From: UBA5158 sp040389045
Lineage (GTDB): Bacteria; Pseudomonadota; Gammaproteobacteria; DSM-16500
Direction: 5' to 3'
DNA: 16,430 bases
Assembly (NCBI GenBank): GCA_040389045.1
Contig: JAZKAT010000035.1
Coordinates: 1-16,430 of the forward strand
Part shown: one piece after another, positions 1 to 7,115 of the stretch
How positions within the stretch are numbered: position 1 is the stretch's first letter
Layout of the letters: the number at the start of each line of letters is the position of its first letter
Translations under genes and position numbers: made by a program
The notes under the pieces: generated by a model
Databases searched by the model: none
The model's input: only the letters and a program-made list of their open reading frames with translations
Told to the model about the DNA's origin: nothing

Positions 1-50
1 CTTCACCTCTCCCCTTGTGGGAGAGGTCGGCGGCGCAGCCGACGGGTGAG
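1..50. repeat. Dispersed palindromic repeat at the 3' end of lpxH
   Basis: This GC-rich stretch forms two adjacent hairpins. The first pairs 5-13 (acctctccc) with 19-27 (gggagaggt) around a 5-nt loop. The second pairs 27-31 (tcggc) with 38-42 (gccga). The sequence resembles a dispersed intergenic repeat type I recall from many proteobacterial genomes, and it differs sharply in base composition from the flanking gene. It ends about nine bases from the lpxH stop codon, so it would lie in the 3' untranslated part of that transcript and could act as an mRNA-stabilising or terminating structure. No U-tract follows on the minus strand inside the window, so classical intrinsic termination is not shown. 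The copy may extend beyond the window start. Confidence 0.7.
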
Positions 51-58
51 GGGTGCTT

Positions 59-781
59 TTAATACAAATCAACAGACTCTTGCAAACCATCCGCTCCAAC
101 CACCAACATATTCCCTTTCTCATGCCAGGCCGGTAGCACAGTCCTAGTCACCGCCATATCACCCAAAGAAAATTCATGCACCGCCGGCCTATGCGTATGC
201 CCATGTATCAACTTTTTAACTTGATGCTTAGCCATCACCCGTTCAACTTCCGCCTGCGTAACATCCATCAAATATTCCGGCGCGTTACTAGTATGTAATT
301 TACTTTGCTCCCGCATGCGCGCGGCAATTGCCTGCCGTTTTGCTAGTGATTTACATAAAAATAATTTTTGCATAAACCAGTTACGAGATTTTTTGCGAAA
401 TTTTAAATACGCCGTATCCGCCGTGCACAGAGTATCCCCATGCATTAATAAAACTGGGCCATTAACCAGATTCAACACATACTCATCCGGCAATAAACGA
501 CAACCCGTGGCATTAAGAAAACGCCGACCCAACAAAAAATCACGATTTCCATGCATGAGGTAAATCGGCAAACCACTCTCCGTGGCGGCGCGCAGGGCAG
601 CAATAATGACGAGGTGAAAAGCCGTTAAATCATCATCGCCCACCCATGCCTCAAAGAAATCACCCAGGATATACAGGCTGCCCGCACTACGGGCTTCTCT
701 TTGTAAAAAACGCAGGAAAATATCCGCGATAACCGGCTGATTTTCCGCAAGATGTAAGTCAGAAATAAATACAGTATTCAC
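59..781 (-). CDS. lpxH: UDP-2,3-diacylglucosamine diphosphatase LpxH
   Basis: LpxH hydrolyses UDP-2,3-diacylglucosamine to lipid X and UMP, the fourth step of lipid A synthesis, as a peripheral enzyme on the cytoplasmic face of the inner membrane. The 240-aa protein has the full calcineurin-like metallophosphoesterase metal set: D8 and H10 (SDLHL), D41 (LGDFFEAW), N79 with R80 (HGNRDFLLG), H114 (MHGDTLC), and H195 and H197 (HGHTHRP). These fall at the same residue numbers as in E. coli LpxH, which is also 240 aa. The start is GTG (complement of 779-781), with an AAGG about ten bases upstream. The gene is divergent from the 880 gene, with 98 bases between starts. The main alternative would be the paralogue LpxI or LpxG, but those do not share this motif spacing. 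Confidence 0.96.
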   Translation of the reverse strand: MNTVFISDLHLAENQPVIADIFLRFLQREARSAGSLYILGDFFEAWVGDDDLTAFHLVIIAALRAATESGLPIYLMHGNRDFLLGRRFLNATGCRLLPDEYVLNLVNGPVLLMHGDTLCTADTAYLKFRKKSRNWFMQKLFLCKSLAKRQAIAARMREQSKLHTSNAPEYLMDVTQAEVERVMAKHQVKKLIHGHTHRPAVHEFSLGDMAVTRTVLPAWHEKGNMLVVGADGLQESVDLY

Positions 782-879
782 GCACTATTTACCTTGTCAA
801 GCCACCCAAAATCAAATTAATACCCTATAATAAAAATAAGGGCTTACCATTCATCACCATTGAGAAGGGGAAGAATGTC

Positions 880-1452
880 ATGAAAGTATTAGTCAATTCA
901 ACACCTGTCGCATTATGGCAAACCATTATACATGACGCTGAGATAGACTGCGCCACCACACTCCCCCAAGAATTAGAAGCCTACGTAGTCATGCTAATGA
1001 TGCGCTACATGGATAAACCCGAATTAGCCCGAGAAGTCATTGCCACGCAGCTCCTGGAAGGCTTAAACCAGCGTGCCAGCGCCAGAGAAGCCCGTTTACA
1101 GAAAGTAGGGGACATCTGCTTATTATTTTCCGGGTTATTCCCTGGTATGGCGGAAAAAAGACTCGTCAAAATCAGCTATTTTATCAATTTGGGCCGTGGC
1201 GCTTACGCCACTATGTCCAGAACGAGTAACGATATTTTTGGCTTGCTAGCCCAGCAATTCGTGGCAATTATGGATATTTTACAATCAGCGGGCCAGCATG
1301 CCCAGCAATATCCTCAACTAATGCCCTTACAAGCGTATGAACTCTGGAATGAATGCGGCAGTCAACGCGCTTTGCGAGCCTTAAAACAATATACCCAGGC
1401 CACACCCATATCGTTAAATAACCACCAAGGCTGTATCATTAAACTAAAATAA
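880..1452 (+). CDS. Conserved protein of unknown function
   Basis: I cannot assign a function to this 190-aa protein. It has no signal peptide and no clear membrane segment, so it is probably cytosolic and mainly helical. The central stretch, about residues 76-110, is the most distinctive: VGDICLLFSGLFPGM, then Y100, F101 and GRGAY. This GD-LF-SG-FP pattern resembles an uncharacterised proteobacterial family I have seen annotated only as hypothetical. Four cysteines (24, 80, 159, 185) are not arranged as an obvious metal site. The start is well supported by a purine-rich ribosome site (AAGGGGAAG, 865-873), and a TATAAT hexamer lies at 826-831. Adenylate kinase follows 73 bases downstream on the same strand, so co-transcription is possible though adk may have its own promoter. 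Confidence 0.85.
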   Translation: MKVLVNSTPVALWQTIIHDAEIDCATTLPQELEAYVVMLMMRYMDKPELAREVIATQLLEGLNQRASAREARLQKVGDICLLFSGLFPGMAEKRLVKISYFINLGRGAYATMSRTSNDIFGLLAQQFVAIMDILQSAGQHAQQYPQLMPLQAYELWNECGSQRALRALKQYTQATPISLNNHQGCIIKLK

Positions 1453-1463
1453 AAAAACTTTAC

Positions 1464-1493
1464 TGGTCATTCCCCACTTTTATCTACTAAAAT
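1464..1493 (+). promoter_or_regulatory. Candidate sigma70 promoter for adk
   Basis: TGGTCA at 1464-1469 matches the -35 consensus at four of six positions, and TAAAAT at 1488-1493 matches the -10 at five of six, with an 18-base spacer. Transcription would start near 1500, giving adk a short leader of about 25 bases. The site lies in the 73-base gap between the 880 gene and adk. It is a moderate match in AT-rich DNA, so it is tentative. Confidence 0.33.
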
Positions 1494-1525
1494 ACCGGTT
1501 ATCTTGAATCGGAGCAAATCCATCC

Positions 1526-2203
1526 ATGCGTTTAGTTTTATTAGGCTGCCCTGGCGCAGGTAAGGGCACACAGGCGAAATTTATCAGAGAGAAATTTCAT
1601 ATTCCTCAAATTTCGACGGGTGATATGCTACGCGAAGCAACCAAACAAGGCACGCCAGTCGGTAAACTCGCCAAAGAAATTATGGATGCAGGAAAACTTC
1701 TCCCCGATGACGTTATGATTGCCCTGGTTAAAGCAAGGATTGCAGAACCGGATTGCGCGCGCGGTTTTTTGCTCGACGGTTTCCCCCGCACCATCCCCCA
1801 GGCTGAAGCCTTGCATGAAAATAAAATTTATCTGGATTTTATCATTGAAATTCGGGTACCAGACGAAGAACTCGTCAAACGTTTAAGTGGACGCCGAGTC
1901 CATCCCGGATCAGGCCGCGTTTATCACGAGTTACATAATCCACCCAAAAACCCCGGCAAAGATGATTTCACCGGTGAACCCCTAATCCAACGCGTTGATG
2001 ATCTGGAAGAAACCATACGCAATCGCCAGGCCATTTACCATCAACAGACTGAACCCTTAGTCAATTATTACCGGACCGCCGCAAAAAAAGCGACTGATCC
2101 CCATGCGCCAGTCTACATTCAAGTGGATGGGGTAGGCGTCATGGAAGAGATTCGTGATCAAATATTTCAGGCTATCGCCGACCATCCTGAAAAAATTGAT
2201 TAG
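1526..2203 (+). CDS. adk: Adenylate kinase
   Basis: Adenylate kinase interconverts ATP + AMP and two ADP in the cytosol. The 225-aa protein shows the P-loop GCPGAGKGT at residues 7-15, the AMP-binding STGDMLR (30-36) with R36, and the DGFPRT motif (84-89) with R88. It is the long-LID form: the LID (about 122-159) starts GRRVHPGSGRVYH and carries H126, S129, D146 and T149, the residues that replace the zinc-binding cysteines in Gram-negative enzymes. R123, R156 and R165 are the likely phosphate-binding arginines. It is about ten residues longer than the 214-aa E. coli enzyme, mostly at the C-terminus. The start has a weak ribosome site (CGGAGC near 1510). The DUF2147 gene begins 27 bases after the stop and is probably co-transcribed. 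Confidence 0.97.
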   Translation: MRLVLLGCPGAGKGTQAKFIREKFHIPQISTGDMLREATKQGTPVGKLAKEIMDAGKLLPDDVMIALVKARIAEPDCARGFLLDGFPRTIPQAEALHENKIYLDFIIEIRVPDEELVKRLSGRRVHPGSGRVYHELHNPPKNPGKDDFTGEPLIQRVDDLEETIRNRQAIYHQQTEPLVNYYRTAAKKATDPHAPVYIQVDGVGVMEEIRDQIFQAIADHPEKID

Positions 2204-2230
2204 GCATGTGCAAACGTAATGAAGGAACTT

Positions 2231-2680
2231 ATGTACCGTAATTTATTCAGTTGTCTGATTATTTTATTTAGTACGAGTTGCTGGGCAGCCAATTCACCTA
2301 TAGGTTATTGGAAAACAGTTGATGATGTCAGCGGTCGCGTGCAAAGCATCATTCAAATTTATGAAACGCAAGACCATACGCTAGCGGGCAAAATTGTTAA
2401 AGCTTTTCCTAAACCCGGTGTGGCGCCACTGCTGATTTGCAATCTTTGCAAAGGCCCGTTGCACGGCCAGCCCGTGTTAGGCATGACTATCTTGAGTTCG
2501 CTAAAACCGGAGGGAAATAATCTTTGGTCGAATGGTCAAATCATCGATCCCAATACTGGCAATATTTATCACTGCCTCATTAAATTAATTGGCACAGGAG
2601 ATAAATTGATGATTCGTGGTTACATTCTTTTTCATTGGTTAGGTCGTTCCCAAACCTGGCTGCATACTGATCAGATTTAA
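2231..2680 (+). CDS. Exported DUF2147 family protein
   Basis: This is a small exported protein of the DUF2147 family, whose biochemical role is unknown. From the preferred start it is 149 aa, with a signal peptide (about 1-19, ending SCWA) and then the family core: GYWKTVDD (25-32), an IIQIYE strand, GKIVKAFP, a C70-x2-C73 pair, the segment around PVLGM, DPNTGNIYHC (106-115), and RGYILFHWLGRSQTW (129-143). The C-terminal GRSQTW block is typical of the family. The start at 2231 is chosen because AAGGA (2222-2226) sits just upstream and gives a compact signal peptide. An in-frame ATG at 2219 would add four residues (MKEL) but has no ribosome site. The protein probably works in the periplasm, where the cysteine pair could form a disulphide. 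Confidence 0.88.
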   Translation: MYRNLFSCLIILFSTSCWAANSPIGYWKTVDDVSGRVQSIIQIYETQDHTLAGKIVKAFPKPGVAPLLICNLCKGPLHGQPVLGMTILSSLKPEGNNLWSNGQIIDPNTGNIYHCLIKLIGTGDKLMIRGYILFHWLGRSQTWLHTDQI

Positions 2681-2732
2681 ATAATTACTCTTTAATTTCA
2701 GCGCGATACTGAACATTTTATGACCTAAATTT

Positions 2733-2761
2733 TTGCCGTAGGAAGCCTTTTACGTTATAAT
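2733..2761 (+). promoter_or_regulatory. Strong sigma70 promoter of the yqjD-like operon
   Basis: A perfect TATAAT (2756-2761) lies 17 bases downstream of TTGCCG (2733-2738, four of six matches to TTGACA). Transcription should begin near 2768, leaving a leader of about 40 bases before the 2809 start. The leader carries a near-ideal ribosome site, AGGAGG at 2795-2800, eight bases before the ATG. The combination of an optimal -10, an optimal spacer and a consensus ribosome site predicts high expression of the downstream three-gene operon. Confidence 0.7.
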
Positions 2762-2808
2762 ATAAAGTAGATCGTTATAAATTTGCTGACTTTGAGGAGG
2801 GAGTAAAT

Positions 2809-3105
2809 ATGTATACCAAAGACAGTTCCACAAAGAATACCATTAATACCCATTCGCGCGATCTGCAACAAGATTTCCAACGCGTTAAAGACAAAGCCAA
2901 TGAAACACGTGCAGCGCTTCGACAAACAGCTTATGATGTAAAAGATCGAGCAAACGAAGTATTGGCCCAATCGCTTAGAGGCGCCAAAGCAAAACAACTT
3001 GAAGTTCAAGACAATATTGTCACTTACGTTACAGAAAATCCGGTTAAAGCAGTTGGTATCGCTTTATTAGCAGGCTTAATTGTGGCGCAAATTTTTCGTA
3101 AATAA
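2809..3105 (+). CDS. DUF883 (YqjD/ElaB-like) membrane-anchored protein
   Basis: The 98-aa protein has a long charged helical region (about residues 15-70, rich in K, R, D, E, Q and A) and one C-terminal membrane helix (about 80-95, AVGIALLAGLIVAQIF) ending in FRK. The motif ENPVKAVGIALLAG is characteristic of the DUF883 family. E. coli YqjD and ElaB are C-tail-anchored inner membrane proteins that bind stationary-phase ribosomes; whether this homologue does so is inference. It starts at an ATG with a consensus AGGAGG ribosome site and is first in an operon with the genes at 3121 and 3506. This matches the E. coli yqjD-yqjE-yqjK arrangement, which supports the family call beyond the short sequence alone. 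Confidence 0.88.
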   Translation: MYTKDSSTKNTINTHSRDLQQDFQRVKDKANETRAALRQTAYDVKDRANEVLAQSLRGAKAKQLEVQDNIVTYVTENPVKAVGIALLAGLIVAQIFRK

Positions 3106-3120
3106 TGATGGGTAGAATTT

Positions 3121-3531
3121 ATGGATGAAAGGAAAAAAACTTCTATTACACAGATTTTTGGAAATGTATTTCATATAGTCCATAAATTAGTAAGCGATAT
3201 ATTTCATTTAGCCAGTGCGGAAGCACGCTTAGCCAAACAAAGCTTAGCAAATATTATTTTGCTAGGCTTTGTTTTTGGTTCCTTGTTTACCTCAACCTGG
3301 TTGTGTGTATTAGGATTAATAGTCGCTTTTTTAATGTCAGTCTTTCAATTATCCTTATTGGCTGCATTTGCTATTGTCTGTGTACTGAATTTTATTTTGA
3401 TTGCCGTCTGTGCATTTATATTTTTAAAATTAAAAGGTAATTTATCTTTCCGTGCCACCCGCAATCAATTGAGTAGTTCTAAACAACTTTTAAAGGATTC
3501 TTACCGTGCACGAATTACAGCAAAAAATTAA
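3121..3531 (+). CDS. YqjE-like, phage holin-superfamily membrane protein
   Basis: The 136-aa protein has an amphipathic N-terminal region with ASAEARLAKQSL (31-42), then a hairpin of two long hydrophobic helices (about 43-74 and 77-103) and a basic C-terminal tail. The E-R-L followed by two membrane helices is the pattern of the YqjE family, labelled holin-superfamily by fold but usually chromosomal and not lytic. There are no phage genes nearby, so a lysis role is unlikely. It begins 15 bases after the DUF883 gene with only a weak ribosome site (GGG near 3110), suggesting coupling to translation of the first gene. Its 3' end overlaps the start of the next gene by 26 bases. Confidence 0.8.
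   Translation: MDERKKTSITQIFGNVFHIVHKLVSDIFHLASAEARLAKQSLANIILLGFVFGSLFTSTWLCVLGLIVAFLMSVFQLSLLAAFAIVCVLNFILIAVCAFIFLKLKGNLSFRATRNQLSSSKQLLKDSYRARITAKN
3492..3497 (+). promoter_or_regulatory. Ribosome site supporting a GTG start at 3506
   Basis: AAAGGA at 3492-3497 is eight bases upstream of the GTG at 3506 and lies inside the coding sequence of the preceding gene. Its spacing favours this overlapping GTG as the real start of the third operon gene. Confidence 0.6.
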
Positions 3532-3748
3532 TTATCTTGAAGCACAGATAGCTGCCGATAAAGCAGCACTAGGTATTAATTTAAATTTATTAAAACAACG
3601 CGTCGCCACTCCACAATTTATTATCCCCGGGTTAATCGGTATCTTCTGCTTGGGTTATTTCATGCCGCACGTTAAACATGTCAAAGGGACTCTTCCTTTG
3701 ACACTTATCAAAAATCTGCAGACTGTATTGCCGTTAATTATTGGCTGA
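3506..3748 (+). CDS. Small membrane protein in the YqjK position
   Basis: This 80-aa protein starts at GTG and has a helical, probably coiled N-terminal part (about residues 1-33, LQQKINYLEAQIAAD) followed by one hydrophobic segment (about 38-55, FIIPGLIGIFCLGYFM) and a second moderately hydrophobic stretch at the C-terminus. It overlaps the preceding gene by 26 bases, so translation is probably coupled. Its size, topology and place as third gene match YqjK of the enterobacterial yqjDEK operon, but direct sequence similarity is too weak for me to name it. It may help the first two proteins form or localise a membrane-associated complex; that is inference from context only. Confidence 0.72.
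   Translation: MHELQQKINYLEAQIAADKAALGINLNLLKQRVATPQFIIPGLIGIFCLGYFMPHVKHVKGTLPLTLIKNLQTVLPLIIG
3679..3703. repeat. Short perfect inverted repeat inside the 3506 gene
   Basis: TGTCAAAGG (3679-3687) pairs perfectly with CCTTTGACA (3695-3703) around a 7-base loop, within the last third of the coding sequence. It could form an mRNA hairpin near the 3' end of the operon. No U-tract follows, so it is not an intrinsic terminator. Confidence 0.45.
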
Positions 3749-3766
3749 TCTTTTTTTATTCATATC

Positions 3767-3831
3767 TGCCATGCCAGCACAAGCTGCCATCCAGTAATAC
3801 CCTCTGGATAGCAGCTTATGCTGGCATGCCA
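3767..3831. repeat. Paired-palindrome repeat, TGTCATGCC family, copy 1
   Basis: Two 28-base arms (3767-3794 and 3804-3831) are inverted copies with three mismatches, separated by 9 bases. The arms start TGCCATGCCAGC and end ATCCAG. Two of the three mismatches would be G-U pairs if transcribed from the minus strand. Two further copies of the same architecture occur at 11892-11972 and 16171-16236. This one sits in the 155-base gap between the small-membrane-protein operon and the hybrid kinase, and may attenuate read-through or protect the upstream mRNA. Confidence 0.85.
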
Positions 3832-3875
3832 CACTCACCAGCACTCTTTTTTACCTAATCTTACAGCCAGCAAGC

Positions 3876-3881
3876 TATAAT
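3876..3881 (+). promoter_or_regulatory. Candidate -10 element for the hybrid kinase gene
   Basis: A perfect TATAAT lies 22 bases before the kinase start codon. The best -35 candidate, TTACCT at 3851-3856, is weak and has a 19-base spacer, so only the -10 is convincing. The resulting leader would be very short, with AAAGGA (3894-3899) as ribosome site. Confidence 0.35.
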
Positions 3882-3903
3882 ATAAGAAGTATCTAAAGGA
3901 ACT

Positions 3904-6066
3904 ATGCGCATGCATAAGCCTTCCCAGAAATCCTTCATCAATACATTATTGATTATCTCTCTCATCATCCTGACATCGTCGGGTATGATTTCTTATTATC
4001 AGCTAGATCAAATGAGTGCATCTAATAATTGGGTTATGCATACCTATCAGGTAATGTCCAGAATACGGCTTACTTTGCTTTCATTGTTGCGGGCTGATTT
4101 ATTGGCCCAGGCTTATATTGACAGCGGCGATAAGAGTCAATTAAATCAGATTGATCACTCACTGTTATTTATCAAAAACTCTTTGGACCAATTAAAACAA
4201 ATAACCTCAGACAATCCAATTCAAAACAATAATCTCAAAAAATTCACTCCATTGTTTGATGAAAAAGTAAAGGCACTGAATTCACTAACCAATTTATACC
4301 AAAGCAATGCCCCTTATTCCGCAACAGCGGAAATTACCCTGACTACTATCAACATGAAACTGACTGACGGCATAATTAATTACATGAATGATATTGTTAT
4401 TAACGAGGAACAAAAATTATTACAAAATCGTACAGCAAGCCTGACTGAGAATACCCGCGAAGCACGCTCAAGAATAATTCTTGGCACCGTCATCGGTGAT
4501 GCACTGTTGATATTAAGTTTTATATTAATTAATCATTTGCTGACGCAACGCAACCGCGCCGAACGTAGTCGTGATGAATTTGAAAGTCATCTCAGAAAAA
4601 TTATTGATGGCAGCAGCGATTTGATTGCCGCCGTCGATACTAATTTAAATTTAATCGCTTTTAATAAAGCCTATAGCAGAAAATATCAGCATACTTTTGG
4701 AGATATGATTTCTCTTGGCACCAATATCCGCGTGGCATTATCAAAAATGTCACTAAATCAGGAAATTTTAAATGCCTGGCAACGCGCGATCAATGGCGAT
4801 GAGCTAACCCTGGTCAGCCGCTGGCAACCCACAGACGACAATTATTATGAAATTACTTTTAATCCTATCCATGATGGAGACGGCAATATCATAGGCGCCA
4901 TGCATATCATGCGGGACATTTCCGAACGCATGAAAGTCGATCAATTAAAAAATGAATTTGTTTCCATTGTCAGCCACGAACTACGCACACCGCTAACGTC
5001 CATCCGTGGATCGCTAGGTTTATTAGTCGGTGGCGCCATCGGTAATTTTGATGAAAAAACTAAAAAGATGTTAAATATCGCTTACAGTAACAGTGAACGT
5101 TTGATTCGATTAATCAATGATATTTTAGATATTGAAAAAATTGAAATTGGTAAAATTGACTTTCAATTAGCCCCTCTCGATTTACAAAATATTATTGAAG
5201 AAACTATACTGTCAAACCAGCCTTACAGCGAAAAATTCAATGTCACTATCAAATTAAGAAAAATTTCGAAAATTGTGCTGGTTTACGCTGATTACGGTCG
5301 GTTGGTGCAAGTATTAACAAATTTGATTTCTAACGCGGTCAAATTTTCCAATCCTGGCGGGGAAGTCAATATCACCATTTCTCCAGACAGTAAAAACGTG
5401 CGGGTATCAATCGCCGATCATGGCAAAGGGATACCAGATGAATTTCAAAGCCAGGTTTTTCAAAAATTCGCGCAAGCTGATCCTTCCACTATACGCAAAC
5501 AAAGTGGAACGGGTCTGGGATTAAGTATTAGCAAAGCCATTATTGAAAAGCTTAATGGGCAGATAGGTTTTGTCACTGAAGTGGACCAGGGTTCAACATT
5601 TTATTTTGATTTACCGATCTGGAACAAAGATAGTGTCAAACCCACTTTAATTAAAGCCGCTCCGCCGATTACTCAACCCGTCAAACAATCGGTTGAGCAT
5701 GTCAATTCTAAACCTTTGAAGATTCTTTATGTAGAAGATGACTTGGATTTGTCACAAATTGTGGTTGATATTCTTAAACAAGAAGCAAATCTTATTACCG
5801 TACAAACTACACATGGTGCATTGACGGCGCTTTCCCAGCAAAAATTTGATTTAGTGTTACTGGATTTAGTCTTGCCAGATGGTTATGGTGCTGACTTAAT
5901 ACCCGAAGTCACTAAACAACAAATACCTATCGTGATTTTTTCTGCTTATGAATTACCGCAAAAATTTGTGCCGTTTGTGGCAAAAACCCTAATTAAATCT
6001 AAAACCACCAACCAGGAATTAATTCAGGCAATTAGAACGGTTGGCCCGACTAAACCTGATGCCTAA
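3904..6066 (+). CDS. Hybrid sensor histidine kinase (CHASE3-PAS-HisKA-HATPase-REC)
   Basis: This 720-aa inner-membrane sensor kinase has all its catalytic residues. A first membrane helix (about 12-31) precedes a periplasmic helical region (about 35-190) that reads as CHASE3 (NNWVMHTYQV, then LLRADLLAQAYIDSGD). A second helix spans about 191-213. A PAS domain (about 225-340) is followed by HisKA with the phosphoacceptor H358 in SHELRTPL. The ATPase has N477 (N box), D505-H506-G507-K508-G509 (G1) and GTGLGL (535-540). A C-terminal receiver domain (about 604-712) has E611, D612 and D613, phospho-acceptor D654, S680 and K698, so it looks functional. No separate response regulator is adjacent, so the partner is unknown. 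An in-frame ATG at 3910 is an almost equal alternative start. Confidence 0.93.
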   Translation: MRMHKPSQKSFINTLLIISLIILTSSGMISYYQLDQMSASNNWVMHTYQVMSRIRLTLLSLLRADLLAQAYIDSGDKSQLNQIDHSLLFIKNSLDQLKQITSDNPIQNNNLKKFTPLFDEKVKALNSLTNLYQSNAPYSATAEITLTTINMKLTDGIINYMNDIVINEEQKLLQNRTASLTENTREARSRIILGTVIGDALLILSFILINHLLTQRNRAERSRDEFESHLRKIIDGSSDLIAAVDTNLNLIAFNKAYSRKYQHTFGDMISLGTNIRVALSKMSLNQEILNAWQRAINGDELTLVSRWQPTDDNYYEITFNPIHDGDGNIIGAMHIMRDISERMKVDQLKNEFVSIVSHELRTPLTSIRGSLGLLVGGAIGNFDEKTKKMLNIAYSNSERLIRLINDILDIEKIEIGKIDFQLAPLDLQNIIEETILSNQPYSEKFNVTIKLRKISKIVLVYADYGRLVQVLTNLISNAVKFSNPGGEVNITISPDSKNVRVSIADHGKGIPDEFQSQVFQKFAQADPSTIRKQSGTGLGLSISKAIIEKLNGQIGFVTEVDQGSTFYFDLPIWNKDSVKPTLIKAAPPITQPVKQSVEHVNSKPLKILYVEDDLDLSQIVVDILKQEANLITVQTTHGALTALSQQKFDLVLLDLVLPDGYGADLIPEVTKQQIPIVIFSAYELPQKFVPFVAKTLIKSKTTNQELIQAIRTVGPTKPDA

Positions 6067-6074
6067 AATACAAG

Positions 6075-6848
6075 TTAGCAAACCACAAAATTTTCCGCTT
6101 GCGGCGCTTCAATAATATTTTCCACCAGTTGAATTATTTTATCTGACTTAATATGGAATAGAGTATTCATATCATCAATCACAAAATATTTGTTTTGAAT
6201 AACATCGTAACGATAAGGTGTATGCAGGATTTTTTCTATATCAAAAGCAATACGCTGCGGCTCCTGACTTTCCAGGGCATAATGCGTTTCCGAGAACGAT
6301 GAAAGAATACCACCGCCATAAATTTTTAAACCTTTAGCAGTTTGCAGCAAACCAAATTCTATCGTAAACCAGAATAACCGTCCCAGCAGTGATTGAGCTT
6401 TCTTGTTGGTGGTTAATGCAATTTCACCATACCATTGAATGAAATCCGCATAAGCCTGATGGGTCAGTAACGGGCAGTGTCCAAAATATTCATGAAAAAT
6501 ATCCGGTTCTTGCAAATAATCTAAATCTTCACGCAAGCGGATAAAAGTCGCCGCTGGAAATTGACGATTGGCTAACAGGGAAAAGAAACTCTCAAGCGGT
6601 ATCACCGCATCAACTGGAACCACTGACCAGCCAGTCTTCGCCGTTAATACTTCAGATATTTCGTCGCATTGGGGAATATGGTCATGCGGCAAGTCCAGGG
6701 CGGTTATGCCATCTAGATACTCCTGGCAGGCGCGTGGCCGCACCACTTCAATTTGGCGCTCATAGAGTATTTGCCAGGTTTCATTTTCCTGGTCGGTAAA
6801 ATGAATATGGCCAGCACTGTCAGGTTTTTTTGCAACATATTTGCTCAT
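6075..6848 (-). CDS. phhA: Phenylalanine 4-hydroxylase
   Basis: This enzyme hydroxylates phenylalanine to tyrosine using tetrahydropterin, O2 and non-haem iron. The 257-aa length fits the bacterial single-domain form, without the regulatory domain of animal enzymes. The iron ligands are visible: H119 and H124 in PDIFHEYFGHCP (115-126) and E164 in FWFTIEFGLL. The SSFSE stretch (183-187) and IYGGGILSS before it are typical of the pterin-dependent hydroxylase active site. The ribosome site GAGGGA lies ahead of the ATG. The gene converges on the hybrid kinase with only eight bases between stops and no visible terminator, so the two transcripts probably overlap. In Legionella, PhhA supplies tyrosine and the precursor of a melanin-like pigment; that role here is inference. 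A candidate PmrA-type box lies upstream. Confidence 0.97.
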   Translation of the reverse strand: MSKYVAKKPDSAGHIHFTDQENETWQILYERQIEVVRPRACQEYLDGITALDLPHDHIPQCDEISEVLTAKTGWSVVPVDAVIPLESFFSLLANRQFPAATFIRLREDLDYLQEPDIFHEYFGHCPLLTHQAYADFIQWYGEIALTTNKKAQSLLGRLFWFTIEFGLLQTAKGLKIYGGGILSSFSETHYALESQEPQRIAFDIEKILHTPYRYDVIQNKYFVIDDMNTLFHIKSDKIIQLVENIIEAPQAENFVVC

Positions 6849-7009
6849 GTTCAGTCCCTCTATGAGTTGATCGATCTGTATACAATAAGGTTTTAATATT
6901 ACATGGTTTCTTTCTTACATTGAATAGAAAATAGAATGGCAGCCTCATTTGATTTAAAAATGATCAAACTTAAAAATATATTCTACTTATACGGTCTATA
7001 AAGGCTCTT

Positions 7010-7026
7010 ATTAAGAGTTTCTTAAG
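7010..7026. promoter_or_regulatory. Candidate PmrA/BasR-type operator between phhA and the 7116 gene
   Basis: Read on the minus strand the site is CTTAAG-N5-CTTAAT, an exact fit to the YTTAAK-N5-YTTAAK pattern of PmrA/BasR boxes. On the plus strand it is ATTAAG-N5-CTTAAG, one base off. Toward phhA, a TATAGA (complement of 6995-7000) follows nine bases later, as expected when an activator box replaces the -35. Toward the 7116 gene, a weak TACGTT (7037-7042) follows ten bases later. The surrounding 267-base gap (6849-7115) is AT-rich and holds nothing else I can identify. AT-rich DNA produces TTAA pairs easily, so this remains a candidate. Confidence 0.35.
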
Positions 7027-7115
7027 CTTTGTTTGTTACGTTATTGGCCATAGCAAGACTGATAAATCATACATTATTCTAAAAAAACCCGCATCTAACA
7101 CAGGATTTACAAACG

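Noticed and set aside
315..563. Plus-strand open frame opposite lpxH
   Set aside because: It lies wholly inside the well-supported lpxH gene on the other strand and has no family features.
794..831. TTGTCA and TATAAT as a promoter for the 880 gene
   Set aside because: The spacer is 26 bases, too long for one sigma70 promoter. Only the TATAAT may be real.
3121..3531. Phage holin, hence prophage remnant
   Set aside because: The protein fits YqjE by topology and operon context, and no lysin, tail, integrase or other phage gene is present.
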